Below are positions 35,391 through 46,404 of a stretch of DNA of 64,000 nt, piece after piece. How positions within the stretch are numbered: the stretch's first letter is position 1; each line of letters opens with the position of its first letter. The position numbers and the translations under genes were made by a program. The DNA is from Geosiphon pyriformis (Eukaryota > Glomeromycota > Glomeromycetes > Archaeosporales > Geosiphonaceae), in NCBI GenBank assembly GCA_016748015.1, contig JAAOMT010000607.1, positions 158,017-222,016 on the forward strand. Direction: 5' to 3'. Below the pieces are notes generated by a model that saw nothing but the letters and a program-made list of their open reading frames with translations, did no database searches and was not told where the DNA came from.

Positions 35391-35764
35391 TTTAAGCTAT
35401 ATATGTTGTAGTGGGTCTAAATTTCCCAAATTCATTTGTTTCAATTGTTCTGATTGGGACAGATAACATTCTTTTTGTTCATATATTGTTTGTGATGTAA
35501 TATCTACATATTCACACAGTTGTAAAAAGTCTGGAATAGAGTTTGGTGGTTGATTTTCTACTTCTGTGCTTATATATTCAATGATTCTTTTTGGTATTTC
35601 TATGACATCTCTAATTGTATTGTAAATGGAAATTTTTATGTGTTTTGGGCTTTTGGCTGATATGTACAGATTAGTAAGTCCAATCTTTTCTGATTTACAA
35701 ATTGTAGCTTTTGCTTCAAACATTTAAGCCTGATTTTTTACTTTTCTTTCTATGGTTACCATGT
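35391..35764 (-). pseudogene. R6 pre-RT region
   Basis: Frame 35397-35723 (108 codons): CKSEKIGLTNLYISAKSPKH, IEIPKRIIEYISTEVENQPP, YVDITSQTIYEQKECYLSQS. It stops at the R7 LTR and continues toward the dUTPase at 52206. Confidence 0.88.
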
Positions 35765-36665
35765 TGTTACAGATAATTATTTGGGGCCTCAAGTCAAATA
35801 ACAAACCTATAACTTGGTACTCAATTAATGACTAAGTGGTAATATCTGAAGATTTTGGTTGAGTCTTTTGTATAATAAACAGAGATTTGATGATGATAGT
35901 AATTTTTTGGAATCACAATTCTTGTCTAATTTTTTTCTTAGCTTGGCAGTCAGATTTACTCTGACAGTCATGTCTTTTTAGTAAGCTATTTGTTAATATA
36001 TATATAATTTTATCTGTATTTTTGGGTCTTTTATCAGGCTATTCTTGACATTAATAACTTTGTGTTTTAATCCTTAATCAATTAGTATATAACAATAAAA
36101 TCAAAGAAAAGAAAAAAAAAGAAAATAAAAGGAAATAAAGAAATAAGCCAAGGCAATTCGTAAGTTAGTATCTCATCAATAGCCATGATCAAGAGCTATT
36201 GTTCTAGTGTGGTCAAGTATAAATTACTATCAACATTTTATGTTGATAGTAGAAAGTGGATTGAGATAACAAATAGTTATTTATTGATATTTGTGATTTT
36301 AGAAGGTTGCTTAGATGAAATCTAAACTGAGAGGTCTCTCTTTTTTTTTGTATTTTTTAATAATTATGATTTGTAAGTCTAATTAACTCTGAGTTTTCTT
36401 GACTAATTTTCTAATTTTTGATACTACTGCTATATATATATATTTGAGATTCCTTAATTTCTCAATTTTTCATACCAGGAATTCTGCAATTCCTTTGAAA
36501 AGAATCCTAAAATTCTGGAATCCTGTAATTCTTTATATGAGAATTTTAAAATTCCTGGAATCCTGCAATTTTTTTAAGAAAAATTTTGAAATTCTATATT
36601 TACTACTTCTACTTTTAATTGGCTAATTTATATGCTAATATACTTCCTATATTCTATGAGTAATA
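35765..36665 (-). repeat. R7 3' LTR (subtype B)
   Basis: TGTTACAGATAATTATTTGG to GAGTAATA, 901 bases. Stem-loop 1 at 36226-36250 is perfect; GAATTC/TTCTGGAATCC cluster at 36470-36600; inverted CCAAT near 36620. Confidence 0.93.
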
Positions 36666-37190
36666 TTATTCCCTTCTTTAATATTAAGCTTCTGTAAAAT
36701 CTTCTAAATTTTTCTTTTGTATCAATGTTGTTGCTGTTGTATATTCCTCATTATTGCCACAGCATGTGCCTATTAATGACAATTTCTTGTTGCAATTAAT
36801 GCATATGAGCTTTGGTCAGCAATAGATAGATTGTTGTGGTGTAATATAAATGTAAGAGTTATAAGTAGTGGTGCTGGTGGGTGTTGTTTCTTCTTCCTTC
36901 TCTTTTCTTTTTCTCTTATTGTTATTTTCTTCTCCTTTCCAAGTTTTTGTTAGTTTATCTTGATTATTGTTGGTTCTTCAGACTTGGTTAAAATTCCAGA
37001 TAAGTTCTTTTTTTTGCTTTCTTTTTCTATTGTCATCTTAAGAGAGTATTGATAGTAGCTCGTTGTGGTTCTCATTGGCCCATGAAACTTGATAAGCTTC
37101 TCAGGTGGGTTTTTTTTCTTCTTTCTCAAACTCAACAAGTGGTCTTAACATAATAATAGACTTGAAGTAATCACACGTGGCTGGTACATA
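36666..37190 (-). pseudogene. R7 Cys-rich region fused to tail end
   Basis: From the left: purine tract, then codons for TATTLIQKKNLEDFTEA and a TAA in the place of Gln-Tyr-stop. This joins in frame to CCGNNEEY of the Cys-rich region at about 36735. Then LICINCNKKLSLIGTC-like and the charged linker (36950-37138). The rest of the Cys-rich region, dUTPase and pol are missing. Confidence 0.8.
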
Positions 37191-37321
37191 TATGTGATGA
37201 CTGTTTAGGCTAAGTTGGAGCTTCTGCATATTCTACTTGAGTATTATATTAGTCTTGAACAACTAGTCATTACCAATGAATGCTTGGTACTGCATTGCTT
37301 CTATCACAAGAACTTTGATGG
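37191..37321 (-). pseudogene. R7 retropepsin, C-terminal part
   Basis: Reads IKVLVIEAMQYQAFIGND and LFKTNIILK-like; interrupted by the R8 LTR. The N-terminal part resumes at 47483. Confidence 0.82.
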
Positions 37322-38388
37322 TGTTATGAATAAACTGGATGGAGTAGAGAAATGGTAACATTTGGTGCTCTCAATTATTGGTAATACATCTTCTGTGTAA
37401 CTCTGTTGGCTTAGTCTTAATTGTCAATTTCTGAAAGTCTATTCCTGAATGTGAATTTACTTATTGAGTTCTTTGGTTATAAGGCACAAAGTTAGTCTTT
37501 TGTCAATTGCAACATTTTCTGTAAATGTGAGCTTTTTTCTTCAAGTTAACAAGTGCAGTTGTTAGGGTCTGACATTGTCTTTTTACTTTTTTAGTAAGCT
37601 AACAAAATAATGTTAATATCTAAAACTTAGGAGAAGCTTCTCTCTTTTACCAGGCTATTATGAAGTCTATTCCCAGACAGTTGATTTTACTATGTTGTTA
37701 TTCCACAAAAAAGAAAAAAAAAAAAGAAAAAAAAAAAAGATAAATTAGTATCGTCAATTGCCATGATTAAGAGTAATTGGTCCAAATCATTAATAGTTCA
37801 AAGTGGTTATGCTAAGAGCATCTGTCCTAAAATAAAAGTACAAGACAATGGTTAATTTGTGTAAATTTCATGAAGTTTGAGAACATGAATTTGTGATTCT
37901 GATTTCTTTAATAATTGGTTTATTTCAGGAGATGAAAATAGAAAAGATAATAAATAATAAAGGGGTATGGATATTTGATTCTTGTTTAGAGGTCCATATC
38001 TATTTGTCTGTTCTTTTTCTAACTTCTACAACTACTTGCTTTTATACATTCTTTTGGTTTTACAGGATTGCTTTCAATTGTCTCACTATTGCTAGCTATT
38101 GCTTTGTTATTTCTGTTATTGCTTTGTTTTCTATGTTATTGCTAGTTATCTTATGTTATAATCCATTTATCTAACATTATTACATGTTATTCTGTGTTAT
38201 AACACATTATTCTATGTTATAACGTATTATTTAATGTTATTGTACACTATTCTGTGTTATCCTGCATTATAACACATTATCTTACATTATAATACGTTAT
38301 CCAATATTATTGTGCACTATTCTGTATTATGTCATGTTTTGGTCATGTTTCTTCATAACTTTGAATTGGTTTTTCTACTCAAGTAACA
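37322..38388 (-). repeat. R8 3' LTR (subtype E)
   Basis: TGTTATGAATAAAC to CAAGTAACA. Contains an inner TGGTAACATTTGGTGCTCTC, resembling an LTR end plus primer site, near 37354; an A/G tract at 37706-37745; stem-loop 2 variant near 37755; and the GTTATAAC repeat array at 38150-38336. Confidence 0.93.
38150..38336 (-). repeat. GTTATAAC tandem repeat array in R8 LTR
   Basis: About nine imperfect units built on TGTTATTCTG and TGTTATAACACATTAT. GTTATAAC is a perfect palindrome. The matching array at 47220-47425 in the other LTR differs in unit order and number, so it is a fast-changing minisatellite-like part of U3. Confidence 0.8.
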
Positions 38389-39560
38389 TTATTTCTCTTT
38401 TTTTAAAATTGAGCTCCTGTGAAACCATATGTATCTGTTATTGTGGCTTCATTTGTGTAATGTTTGATTGTTGCTTCGAGTATTGTCTTTTGTAGGTTTT
38501 TGAACTGTTAATTGGTTATTCATTTTATATTGTTAACTGTTATGGTTTTCATAGATCCATTCAGTAGTATATTTGGACAATGTTGGAAGGCAGCATATAG
38601 TCGGTATGCTGCTTTGTAATATAAGGTTAAGTTGTTTCTTCCTACAAATTTTTCTACTTGTTGTATTGCTTCTTTGTTGAACATTTTCTGGTTGAGGTCT
38701 TTATATGATGTTTTTAAGTCAAGCTGTTCTCCAATTTTGTAGAACCAATAGGCTGGTAGAAGTCTTTCTTTCCATTCCTAGATATTGTTTTGGGGAGTTT
38801 GGTTTCACGAGATAAATATTCTTTAATTTTTTCTATCTCGGAGACCAAGTATCTTCTTTTGTAACCTTTTTCTCATTTTTTGCCTTTTTCTTTTCCATCT
38901 CCTATCCGAAAGCAATTTTTTTTTCCAACATTGCTTTTCGGGCAGTGGATAGGGGAAAAAATGTTTAGTTCTAATTGAACTTTTGTCCTCTTCTCTCCTG
39001 CTCTTATTTTTGTACTGTATCTCTTTTTTATCAATTATTATTTCTATTTGAGATGTCAATTTTTGAATTGTTTTAAATAATTGTTTAGATAATTTTAAAA
39101 TTTGATCTGAAAGATCCATGTTAAAATTTCTATTGTTTCTTGCTGCTTTTTGGATGCTATATATATTTGAATTCCCCAATTTAATTTGTTGCCTGTTGTC
39201 TATATTTTAATGATGATGATTGGTTCCAGATCTCGTAGTATATCTTCTGGTCTGATTAATGAAATTTGTGTTCCTAGTTGAGGTACTGATAACGATGACT
39301 GCTGTTTTGCATGATAAATTTTCAACCAATTTCCATGTGCTACTTTCTTTAAAATCCTGTCTTCCAATCATAATTTGTAAGCTCTATTTCCTAAAGCTTT
39401 GTGTATGTGAAATAGACCATCCCATTTTGGGTCGAATTTTCCACTCTACTGTTTCTCAGCTTTTATATGATATAACAGTACTTAGTCTCCAATCTTGAAT
39501 TCCATTGGTTGTTCTGATAGATGTTTATCATGTCTTTCTTTTTGTTATTCTTGAGTGTGA
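38389..39560 (-). pseudogene. R8 post-integrase tail, basic
   Basis: A purine tract (38389-38406) and terminal coding sequence lead into 38823-39179, a 118-codon open frame: ILKLSKQLFKTIQKLTSQIE, then a run rich in Lys, Arg and Glu (RRWKRKRQKMRKRLQKKILG). It is unrelated by eye to the tail of the other family. The integrase end (GNRAYKL, HMHKALG-like) lies near 39360-39440. Basic tail may bind nucleic acid; that is inference. Confidence 0.65.
38901..38954. other. Long stem-loop in R8 tail
   Basis: Arms CCTATCCGAAAGCAA and TTGCTTTTCGG ... GGATAGG pair with one bulge and a five-base internal loop. The loop holds a T9 run (A9 on the coding strand). Unusual GC content for this window. Confidence 0.55.
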
Positions 39561-40600
39561 CTAATATTGTTAGCTGCTGTTCTTCAATTGTTTTCCAATG
39601 TTTCTATTAGCTGGTACATTTTTTGGTATAAGGTAGCTTCAAAATTCTCTTTGTTAATTGTTTCTGTTGAATATAATAGTATCACTCATCCAATCAATAA
39701 TGTAGCTTTTTTTCTATAGACTAGTTTGAACAGTGTAAACTGAGTCATATTTTGTTTCAATATTTGGTATGCAAAAAGTACAAAAGGTATGAATAAGTCC
39801 CATTCTTGTCTGTTTTTATGACTTATTTTTACTAGTGCTTTGCACAGTGTTCTATTAAATCATTCTACCAGTCCATTTATTTGTGAGTGATATGGTAACA
39901 ATAAGAGTCTCTTTATTCCAAACTGTTGGCTTAGTTCAGTTAGTGTATTATTAACAAAGTGTGTTTCCTGATCAGATAATAATTCTTTCAGACATCCATG
40001 TCAGCAAATTAGGTCTTGATGCACAAATTTGGCTACTGTTTTGGCATCAGCCACTTGGATTGCTCTGGCTTCTGGCCATTTTGTAAAATAATTTATGGCT
40101 ACAGCAATATAGTAATTTCCTTGGGATGTAATTGAAAAAGGTCCAACCAAATCAATTTTAATTCTATCAAATGGATTTCCAATTGGAATTGGTTGAAATG
40201 GTTCTGTTGATCTTGCTTCTTCTCTTCACTGGCATGAGTCACAATTAAGTACATATTCGAAAATGTTTTTGTATATTATTGGCCAATAGTATAAGTTTAG
40301 AGTTCTTTCAAGAGTAGCATTTTTGTTAAAGTGTCCTGCAGTCAGATCTAAGTACATGCTATATAATATAGTTTCTCTTTTACTGTCCTTAATTAATTGT
40401 TGTAAAGTGGAGTGGTTTTGGCGTTCTTATTGATATAGTTGGTTGTCTTAAATAAAATAATTTTGGGCTTGTTTTTGTATGGTACTTTGTTTCTGTTGAG
40501 ATAATATCTTCTTAAAATATAGTGTTGATAAGTACTGATGTAATTATTGATAAGTGAGTGTGTTCATGGGTCTGGGATTAGGTTTGTGGTATTCTTGACA
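39561..40600 (-). pseudogene. pol: R8 integrase
   Basis: Core blocks: FDRIKIDLVGPF-like (40150-40180), YIAVAINYFTKWPEARAIQV, LLSDQETHFVNNTLTELSQQ and INGLVE followed by TGA (Arg codon lost) at about 39868. With 35 residues between Asp and Glu the D-D-E spacing is normal. Zinc-binding half near 40220-40330 (CDSCQ). Scattered stops. Confidence 0.9.
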
Positions 40601-41050
40601 AACTGTTGGCATTGGTATTCTTGGATCCTTTCTTGTAATAGACTTTGAGTGGGAATTGTTGCAAATAAGTACTCTATCTCACATATTTTCTTTCTAGTTG
40701 TAGATTATTAAGTAACCAAATAAGTCCTTTGTGATTGATATATAGGTTAAATGGTTGACTGAAGTAATGTTTCCAAGTTTGTATGATCCAATAAATGGCA
40801 AGACATTCCAGATCTGTTGTGCTGTAATTCTTTTCTGCTGGGCTCGTGCTGCAACTGGTATAGACAACTGGATGTTCTCTATTGTCTGATCCTATTTGTG
40901 ATAAGACTACTCCTAAAGTATTTTTTGAAACATCCATAGTGACAATAAACTGTTTAGTGAAATCTGGGTAAATCAGGATTGGGGATGTGATCAATCACTG
41001 CTTGAAATAGTCGAATGCTTTTTGTTGATCTTCTTTCCACAAGTACATTA
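40601..41050 (-). pseudogene. pol: R8 RNase H
   Basis: Open frame 40674-40994: ILIYPDFTKQFIVTMDVSKN, TLGVVLSQIGSDNREHPVVY, SPAEKNYSTTDLECLAIYWI, YFSQPFNLYINHKGLIWLL. First Asp and Glu kept; the later Asp is Asn (YINH). Confidence 0.9.
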
Positions 41051-41990
41051 CATATTTGAACAACAAGTAATGAAGTGGTTTTGCAATATTCAAGAAATCT
41101 TTGACAAATTGATGATAATATCCTGCCAATCTTAGAAATTCTTACAATTCTCTGAGATTAATTGGGACTGAAAAATTCTTGACTTTTTGGACTTTATCTG
41201 GATTGGGTTTGACTTCATTTTTGCTGATTACATGTCCTAGGAATTTTAACTCAGTTTTTCCAAAGAAACATTTATTGGGGTTGAGTTTCAATCTGGCACT
41301 ATGAAAGCATTTGAAAACTTGTTGCAGATGAAGCAAATGATCATCGAATGTTTCAAAAAAGACATTAGTGTCGTTTAGATATACTACTACTGATTTCCAC
41401 AGGATTTCTTTGTATACAATATCTATGAGGCATTGGAATATGGCAGGAGTATTGCAGAGTCCAAAAGGCATTACATTAAACTCGAAGTTTCTATCTCAAA
41501 TGATGAACACTGTTTTTTCTTTGTCTTTGGAATCTATTTTGACTTGTCAATAACTACTTGCTAGATCTAATGACAATAACTATTTTTTTTTCTTAGATTT
41601 TCCAGAATTTCTTGGATGAGGGGAGTGGAATAATTATCTCTTTGCATGACACTATTTAGTTTTCAGTAATCTATGCAGAATTGCATCTTCCTGTTTTTCT
41701 TGATAACCAAGACTACTGGAGAGGACCAAGAGCTTAATGATTCTTTGATTAAGCTGTTGTTAAGCATTTGTTGGACTTCTTGTTTAATAAAATTGTCATC
41801 TGATGGGGGTACTCAGTAAGCTTATTGTTTAATAGGTTGAGTGTCTTCCATATCAATCTAATGCTTTACAATATCAGTACATCCAAACTTATTTTTGTTG
41901 GCAAAGACATTGGCATACTGATTCAGAAGGACTTTGAATTGCATTTGTTGCCAGGTATTTAAGTTTCCTAAATTCAATTTATTGATTTCT
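41051..41990 (-). pseudogene. pol: R8 reverse transcriptase
   Basis: Open frame 41142-41471: MPFGLCNTPAIFQCLIDIVY, KEILWKSVVVYLNDTNVFFE (YLND for YLDD), KTELKFLGHVISKNEVKPNP. Upstream blocks SSWSSPVVLVIKKNRKMQFC and LLSLDLASSY-stop-QVKID lie at 41540-41750. Stops TGA/TAG at former Trp and Arg codons. Confidence 0.93.
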
Positions 41991-42991
41991 TCTGGTGTGA
42001 ACAAGTAACTTTCTTTTGGCAAATTCCATACTTGTGAGATAATGTTGCAAAATAAGAATAGCTGTGCAAAATCTAGAATAGACTGGGGTTTTTCAGAATG
42101 TTGAATGTCTGGTAAGATGGAACCAATAAAGGTTCTTTTGGAGATTTTAATTACATCTTCTGTAAGATTGTGAATGGGAATTTTGAAATGTTTATGGGCT
42201 TTGGCTGGTAGGTATAAGTTAGCAACATCAGCTAGAGAACAGATTTCAGGATCAGCTTTAAATAACAGGACTTGATCTTGGATCTTTCAATTCACCTTGA
42301 GAAAGTATTATTAGTAAGGGGGAATGAAGATAACTGTGTTGGTGTAGATAAGTTCTACCTGGTTACTGTCTTTTTCTGTGAAGTTGATTGGTACGTTTTC
42401 TCTTCTACTTGATCTAAACCCATTAATTCTTCAGGTAGTGAAGCCTAATTCTTCTTAAGTTGTTACTGAAATTAATTGGGGTATTTTGATTAGGAATAGA
42501 AAAATAGCTTGGGCAATCTTTTCTTGTGATTCTATTTTGTAGGATCTGTTCAAATTGTTCTGTAGCATCACGATGATGTTTCCCATGTAACTGGCATTGA
42601 TGATTTCTCTTTTTACATTGATTTCCCTTTTTGCTAAGCTGGATCAAGAGACAACTTGTACTATTATACTAATAGGGATTTTTAACACTATCTTAAGATC
42701 TATTTTTTCAAGAGAATGTGGGGCTATAATTATGGATGATTGTCCAGGATATCATAGGTCAAAACCAGTATCAGTGTCATACACTCTTTTAGGGCAAATT
42801 CTTTTCTTATTGTTACTGTACCATTTTAGCTCTAGTTCTTTGGATAGGTTGGAATATGTGAGATACTGTTCTGTTTCAGTATCCTCAGTTGGATTTTGAA
42901 ATGACATGTCCTTGGTAATCAATATTTCTTCTTCTTTGGGCTCAAGTAATTTGGTGATTGAAAACAGTATTCTTGGAGGTGGATTAAACAT
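41991..42991 (-). pseudogene. R8 pre-RT region and dUTPase
   Basis: Frame 42752-42991 enters motif 1, DTDTGFDL followed by RYPGQSSI after a TAT/TGA break near 42750. Motif 2 SRSSLAKKGINVK, motif 3 EIINASYMGNIIV, motif 4 QEKIAQAIF and motif 5 NGFRSSRREN follow to about 42400. The pre-RT part reads ANLYLPAKAHKHFKIPIHN near 42190-42240. So the dUTPase is shared by both families in the window. Confidence 0.85.
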
Positions 42992-43830
42992 AAGATCACA
43001 TTTGTTGCAGTACTAAAAGTAACAGGGGATCAAACAGTGATTGCACAGTTTGGTATTTAAATCAGCTAACCTTTGCTTTTGTTCTTCTCAAGTCAAAGCC
43101 AATTTCTAATATCAGTTTTAAAATGCATCTGGGTTATCCATGAAAAAATTATCTATGGGATAGTTAGATCTATTATATTCAGACATCAAGGGTTGTTCTT
43201 AATTTCTTATATCTCTTCAGGCGTGGTGTCTTTGGCTTTGGCATTTGCCATTCTCCAAATTTTATGATCATTGTGTGAATAACCATCCAGTCTGTTGAGT
43301 GCTTGTTTCCAAGCATTCTTAATGGGGGTCTTTTTTCATATCCAATCATTGATTAATATGGTGTATTGACAAGTCTTGTCACATATTCCTCTTCTACCAG
43401 GCACATCATTTCAAAGTTCTTCATCAGGCAAGATCTCACTACATGTGAGGCACAGCATGTTGTTCCACTTGCTTTGTTGTTTTGTTCATCCAAATTTTTC
43501 TAGTACATAAGGTCTGTAGTAGTATTTGGTAGTGGTGGGCCATTTTTTATTGTCTCCAATACATGCACTTATAGTGGATAGCTTCTTTTCACAATCAATA
43601 CATATTAGTCTTAGAGGTTGGTAAAATAGATTTCTTTGGTCTGAAGTTACATATTCTAGTGATGATGATTGGGGCTTTTCTTTAGCTCTGCTTTTTTCTT
43701 TTTCTTCCCAGATTGGTGGTGGGAGTAGTTCAGTTTGATAGTTGTTTGCCCATAAAACCTAATAGATCTTAATAGTTAGTGATAGTGGTATGTCTTCAAA
43801 TTCAATAAGGGGTTCCTTTGTATGTTGGAT
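42992..43830 (-). pseudogene. R8 Cys-rich multi-zinc region
   Basis: Same arrangement as R3: LICIDCEKKLSTISACIGDN, MLCLTCSEILPDEEL, NDVPGRRGICDKTCQYTILI, NDWI, WRMANAKAKDTTPEEI, and a terminal pair near 43000-43030. Several stops. Confidence 0.78.
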
Positions 43831-44470
43831 TTTGAAGTGTCCACACATAGCTGGAACTTGGACATGCTATTCATTGAATATAAGTTGAAGTTCTTGGATG
43901 TTTCAGTCGAGAGTAGCATTGGCTTTTGACAACTAATCATTTCCTATCAGAGCTTGATATTGAATAGCTTCTATAACGAGTACTTTAGTAGGGATCTGAA
44001 TCTTATTAATCTTGAAAGAAAAGTTGTTAATTTCTCTTATTAGGGTTTTTGTGTTTCCATCTGCTATAATAATCTAGGCAGTAGTGGCATAGTCTACTCG
44101 GCAATCTAGTTGGTTCATGAACTGCTTTATAATTATACTACCGGCTGATCCACTATCTAGGATTTATTTAATGTTTATTCCTCCAACTCTGGCATCAGTG
44201 TATAGGGCTGCTATTGGTTTATCCTGATTGATGGCTGCTTCACTAAAAAGACTATGGATGTTCAAATTATTGATGTCAAAAAGAAATATCGCAGCTAAAA
44301 TGGTGTCCTCAGTAATAGTGGCTGGTGGAATATTGCTTTTTGTTTGCTTGAAAGATTTGGAGGTTTGTTCTACATTCCTTTTTTCCATGAGTGTAGATTT
44401 ATCAAAACTCTGGTTTTCTATAAGACTGAAATAGAAAGCTTGATTTAAGTATCCAGTTGGCACTGGTTAA
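43831..44470 (-). pseudogene. R8 retropepsin
   Basis: Frame 44164-44463 gives TILAAIFLFDINNLNIHSLF and AALYTDARVGGINIK, then after a TAA the intact ILDSGSAGSII catalytic block (about 44150), QLDCRVDYATTA, NTKTLIREINNFSFKINKIQ, VLVIEAIQYQALIGNDWLSK, ANATLDWNIQELQL. Best preserved protease active site in the window. Confidence 0.88.
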
Positions 44471-46380
44471 GATTGGGCAGGACTGCGAGGGATTGGTCAA
44501 GATAGTCTACTGTTGGTTTGCACCTGATTGTTGTTGGGATTCCTCCATCCTTGATTATAGTCTATGGCTCAAGATCTGGGCTGGCTGTAAGGGGGAGTTT
44601 AATAGTGAAAAATTACTTGTGTCATTGGTGGTGGTTGATAATAATTCTGGGGCAGTAGTTGAGTATATAGGACTTGTTGTGCATATTGGGATGATTGATT
44701 TTGAGATATGAGATATTGGGATATCATGCTTTGCTAATATCTTGGTTGCTGGTATTGGTTTCCTTGATTTTGGTCCATTATTTTTTTTCTGCAGTCATGA
44801 GCAATGTGTCCAGGTTTTTGGCAGTAGTAACTGTTGCGGGGATCGGATCTTTAGAGTTGTTGCTGTGAGTATCTATTGTTGTTATTTTCTCTTTATTGTG
44901 GTGGTTAATAGGTTCCTGTGGTATTGGCTAGATATTTTTCAATTTTCTGAGTTAATTTTTTACTTAATTGAGTTATTTTGGCATTGATATCAGAGGTTCC
45001 ATTGATAGCCAAATTGACAGCCTGTGTGTGGTTTACTTCTTGCTTAGCTGACTCAAAATCACGAGTGAAAGTAACTGTTTCTTGTAGGTTTGTCAGATGA
45101 CAAGATTGTACAGATTTTAGAAAGCTGTTCCTTAGTTCTTTAATGAATTAATTGAGAACTTGCATAGTATAATAATAATTCTGCTTGATGGCTAAGATTT
45201 GTCGAAGAACCTGATTGAACCTTTCGAGATAAGTAGTTACTATTTCATGGTTGTTTTGTTTTATTATACTGAATTGATTTTCAATTAGATGAGTGTATTA
45301 GGATCACATAAGTATTACAAAAATGCAAGCTTAAACTCTGGAAAAGAAGTAGGCTTCTCTACAAAGCTTTGGTACCATGAATTGGCAGTTCTGGTCAGAA
45401 AAAATGGCAGTGCCTAAATTGTGCAGTCATTGTTCCAACCATTAGTGGTAATTGCTTTCTTGGCATCTGTGATTCAAGAGTATACATTATCTTCTTTGCC
45501 AGAGAATTTCTCCAATTTAATGATATTTCAGTAAGCCATGATCCAATTAATGAGTGAGGTGTCACTGGTTATGTTTAAAGAAATTGGTGTTCATGTATTC
45601 GAGTGTTTTCTGGGTGCTAATGTTGGTTGTTTCTCTTTGTCACTTGAACCAATAGGTTATAAGATAGCTGTTCTTTCTATCAAGAGAAATGCTGCTTCTG
45701 CTGGATTTTGTGCTAGTAGTTGTTCTCAATTTGATGTGTTTCTTTCTATTGAACTGGCTGTTGGAGTAAGATTTCCAAACAGTGATCTGTATTCTCCTAG
45801 TGATTTGTTCCAACTGTGTTGATTTCAAGGATGTAGATTTCTAGGAGTTCGTGGTGTTTTCGACTGGGTTTCTGGGGGTGGGTTGAATACAATTCTACTT
45901 TGGGGTGTCTGATGATATAATGGAGTTGTTGGAAAGAAGAATCTTGGTTTCTTGTTGATCATGGATTTGTCTTGGACAGTTGTAAGATTATTAGATCCGT
46001 ACTTGTATTTTTCAGAGTCAGATTCTACTGGTTGTTGTACTTGAGAGAATTGTTTTGTTACATAGTGTTTAATGTCTGTATTGACTATGTGTAGAGTTTC
46101 AGTAATTGTTTGAGTAGTAGTAGTTGTTGAGTATCCTAGTAAGCTTTGATAAATTTGTTCTCTAAGTTTTCTTGTATCAGTTGTACGGCCTAATAAGTAA
46201 TCAATTTTTGCGTTAATATAATTGCAAAAATCACTTTTTGTGATGGTGGTTTCTGCTGATATTCCTAGATCTTTTCAAAAGTATTGAAATAGTGCTTTTC
46301 CATATAAGAAATGGTCCTTTTCTATTGTTTCAATAGTCGCCACTTTTGTGTATCTTTGGAGTGCTCTGTCTCTGTGGATT
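44471..46380 (-). pseudogene. gag: R8 gag
   Basis: From the primer site leftwards: N-terminal region YGKALFQYF, KDLGISAETTITKSDFCNYI, then Pro/Ser/Thr-rich sequence (NPPPETQSKTPRTPRNL; frame 45640-45828), a capsid-like region about 45010-45530 (GKEDNVYS, WYQSFVEKPTSFPEFKLAFL), and a knuckle at 44791-44832 reading SYYCQKPGHIAHDC, whose first Cys is Ser. A linker follows to 44470. Many stops. Confidence 0.82.
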
Positions 46381-46385
46381 TATAA

Positions 46386-46402
46386 TCTCACAGAGAGCAC
46401 CA
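46386..46402 (-). other. R8 primer binding site
   Basis: Inverted TGGTGCTCTCTGTGAGA, two bases from the LTR end: same primer as the other family. Confidence 0.8.
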
Positions 46403-46404
46403 AA

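Noticed and set aside
37350-37375. A second primer site inside the R8 LTR (GTAACATTTGGTGCTCTC)
   Set aside because: It lies within both R8 LTR copies and in the wrong orientation for R8; perhaps a relic of an older LTR edge, but no element is attached.
38150-38336. Possible CRISPR-like array
   Set aside because: Units are AT palindromes without unique spacers, lie in an LTR, and are repeated in the partner LTR; the sequence is eukaryotic.
37893-38495. Hydrophobic open frames (93 and 61 codons) that look membrane-like
   Set aside because: They lie in the T-rich R8 LTR and antisense to coding; T-rich DNA gives Phe/Leu/Ile runs by chance.
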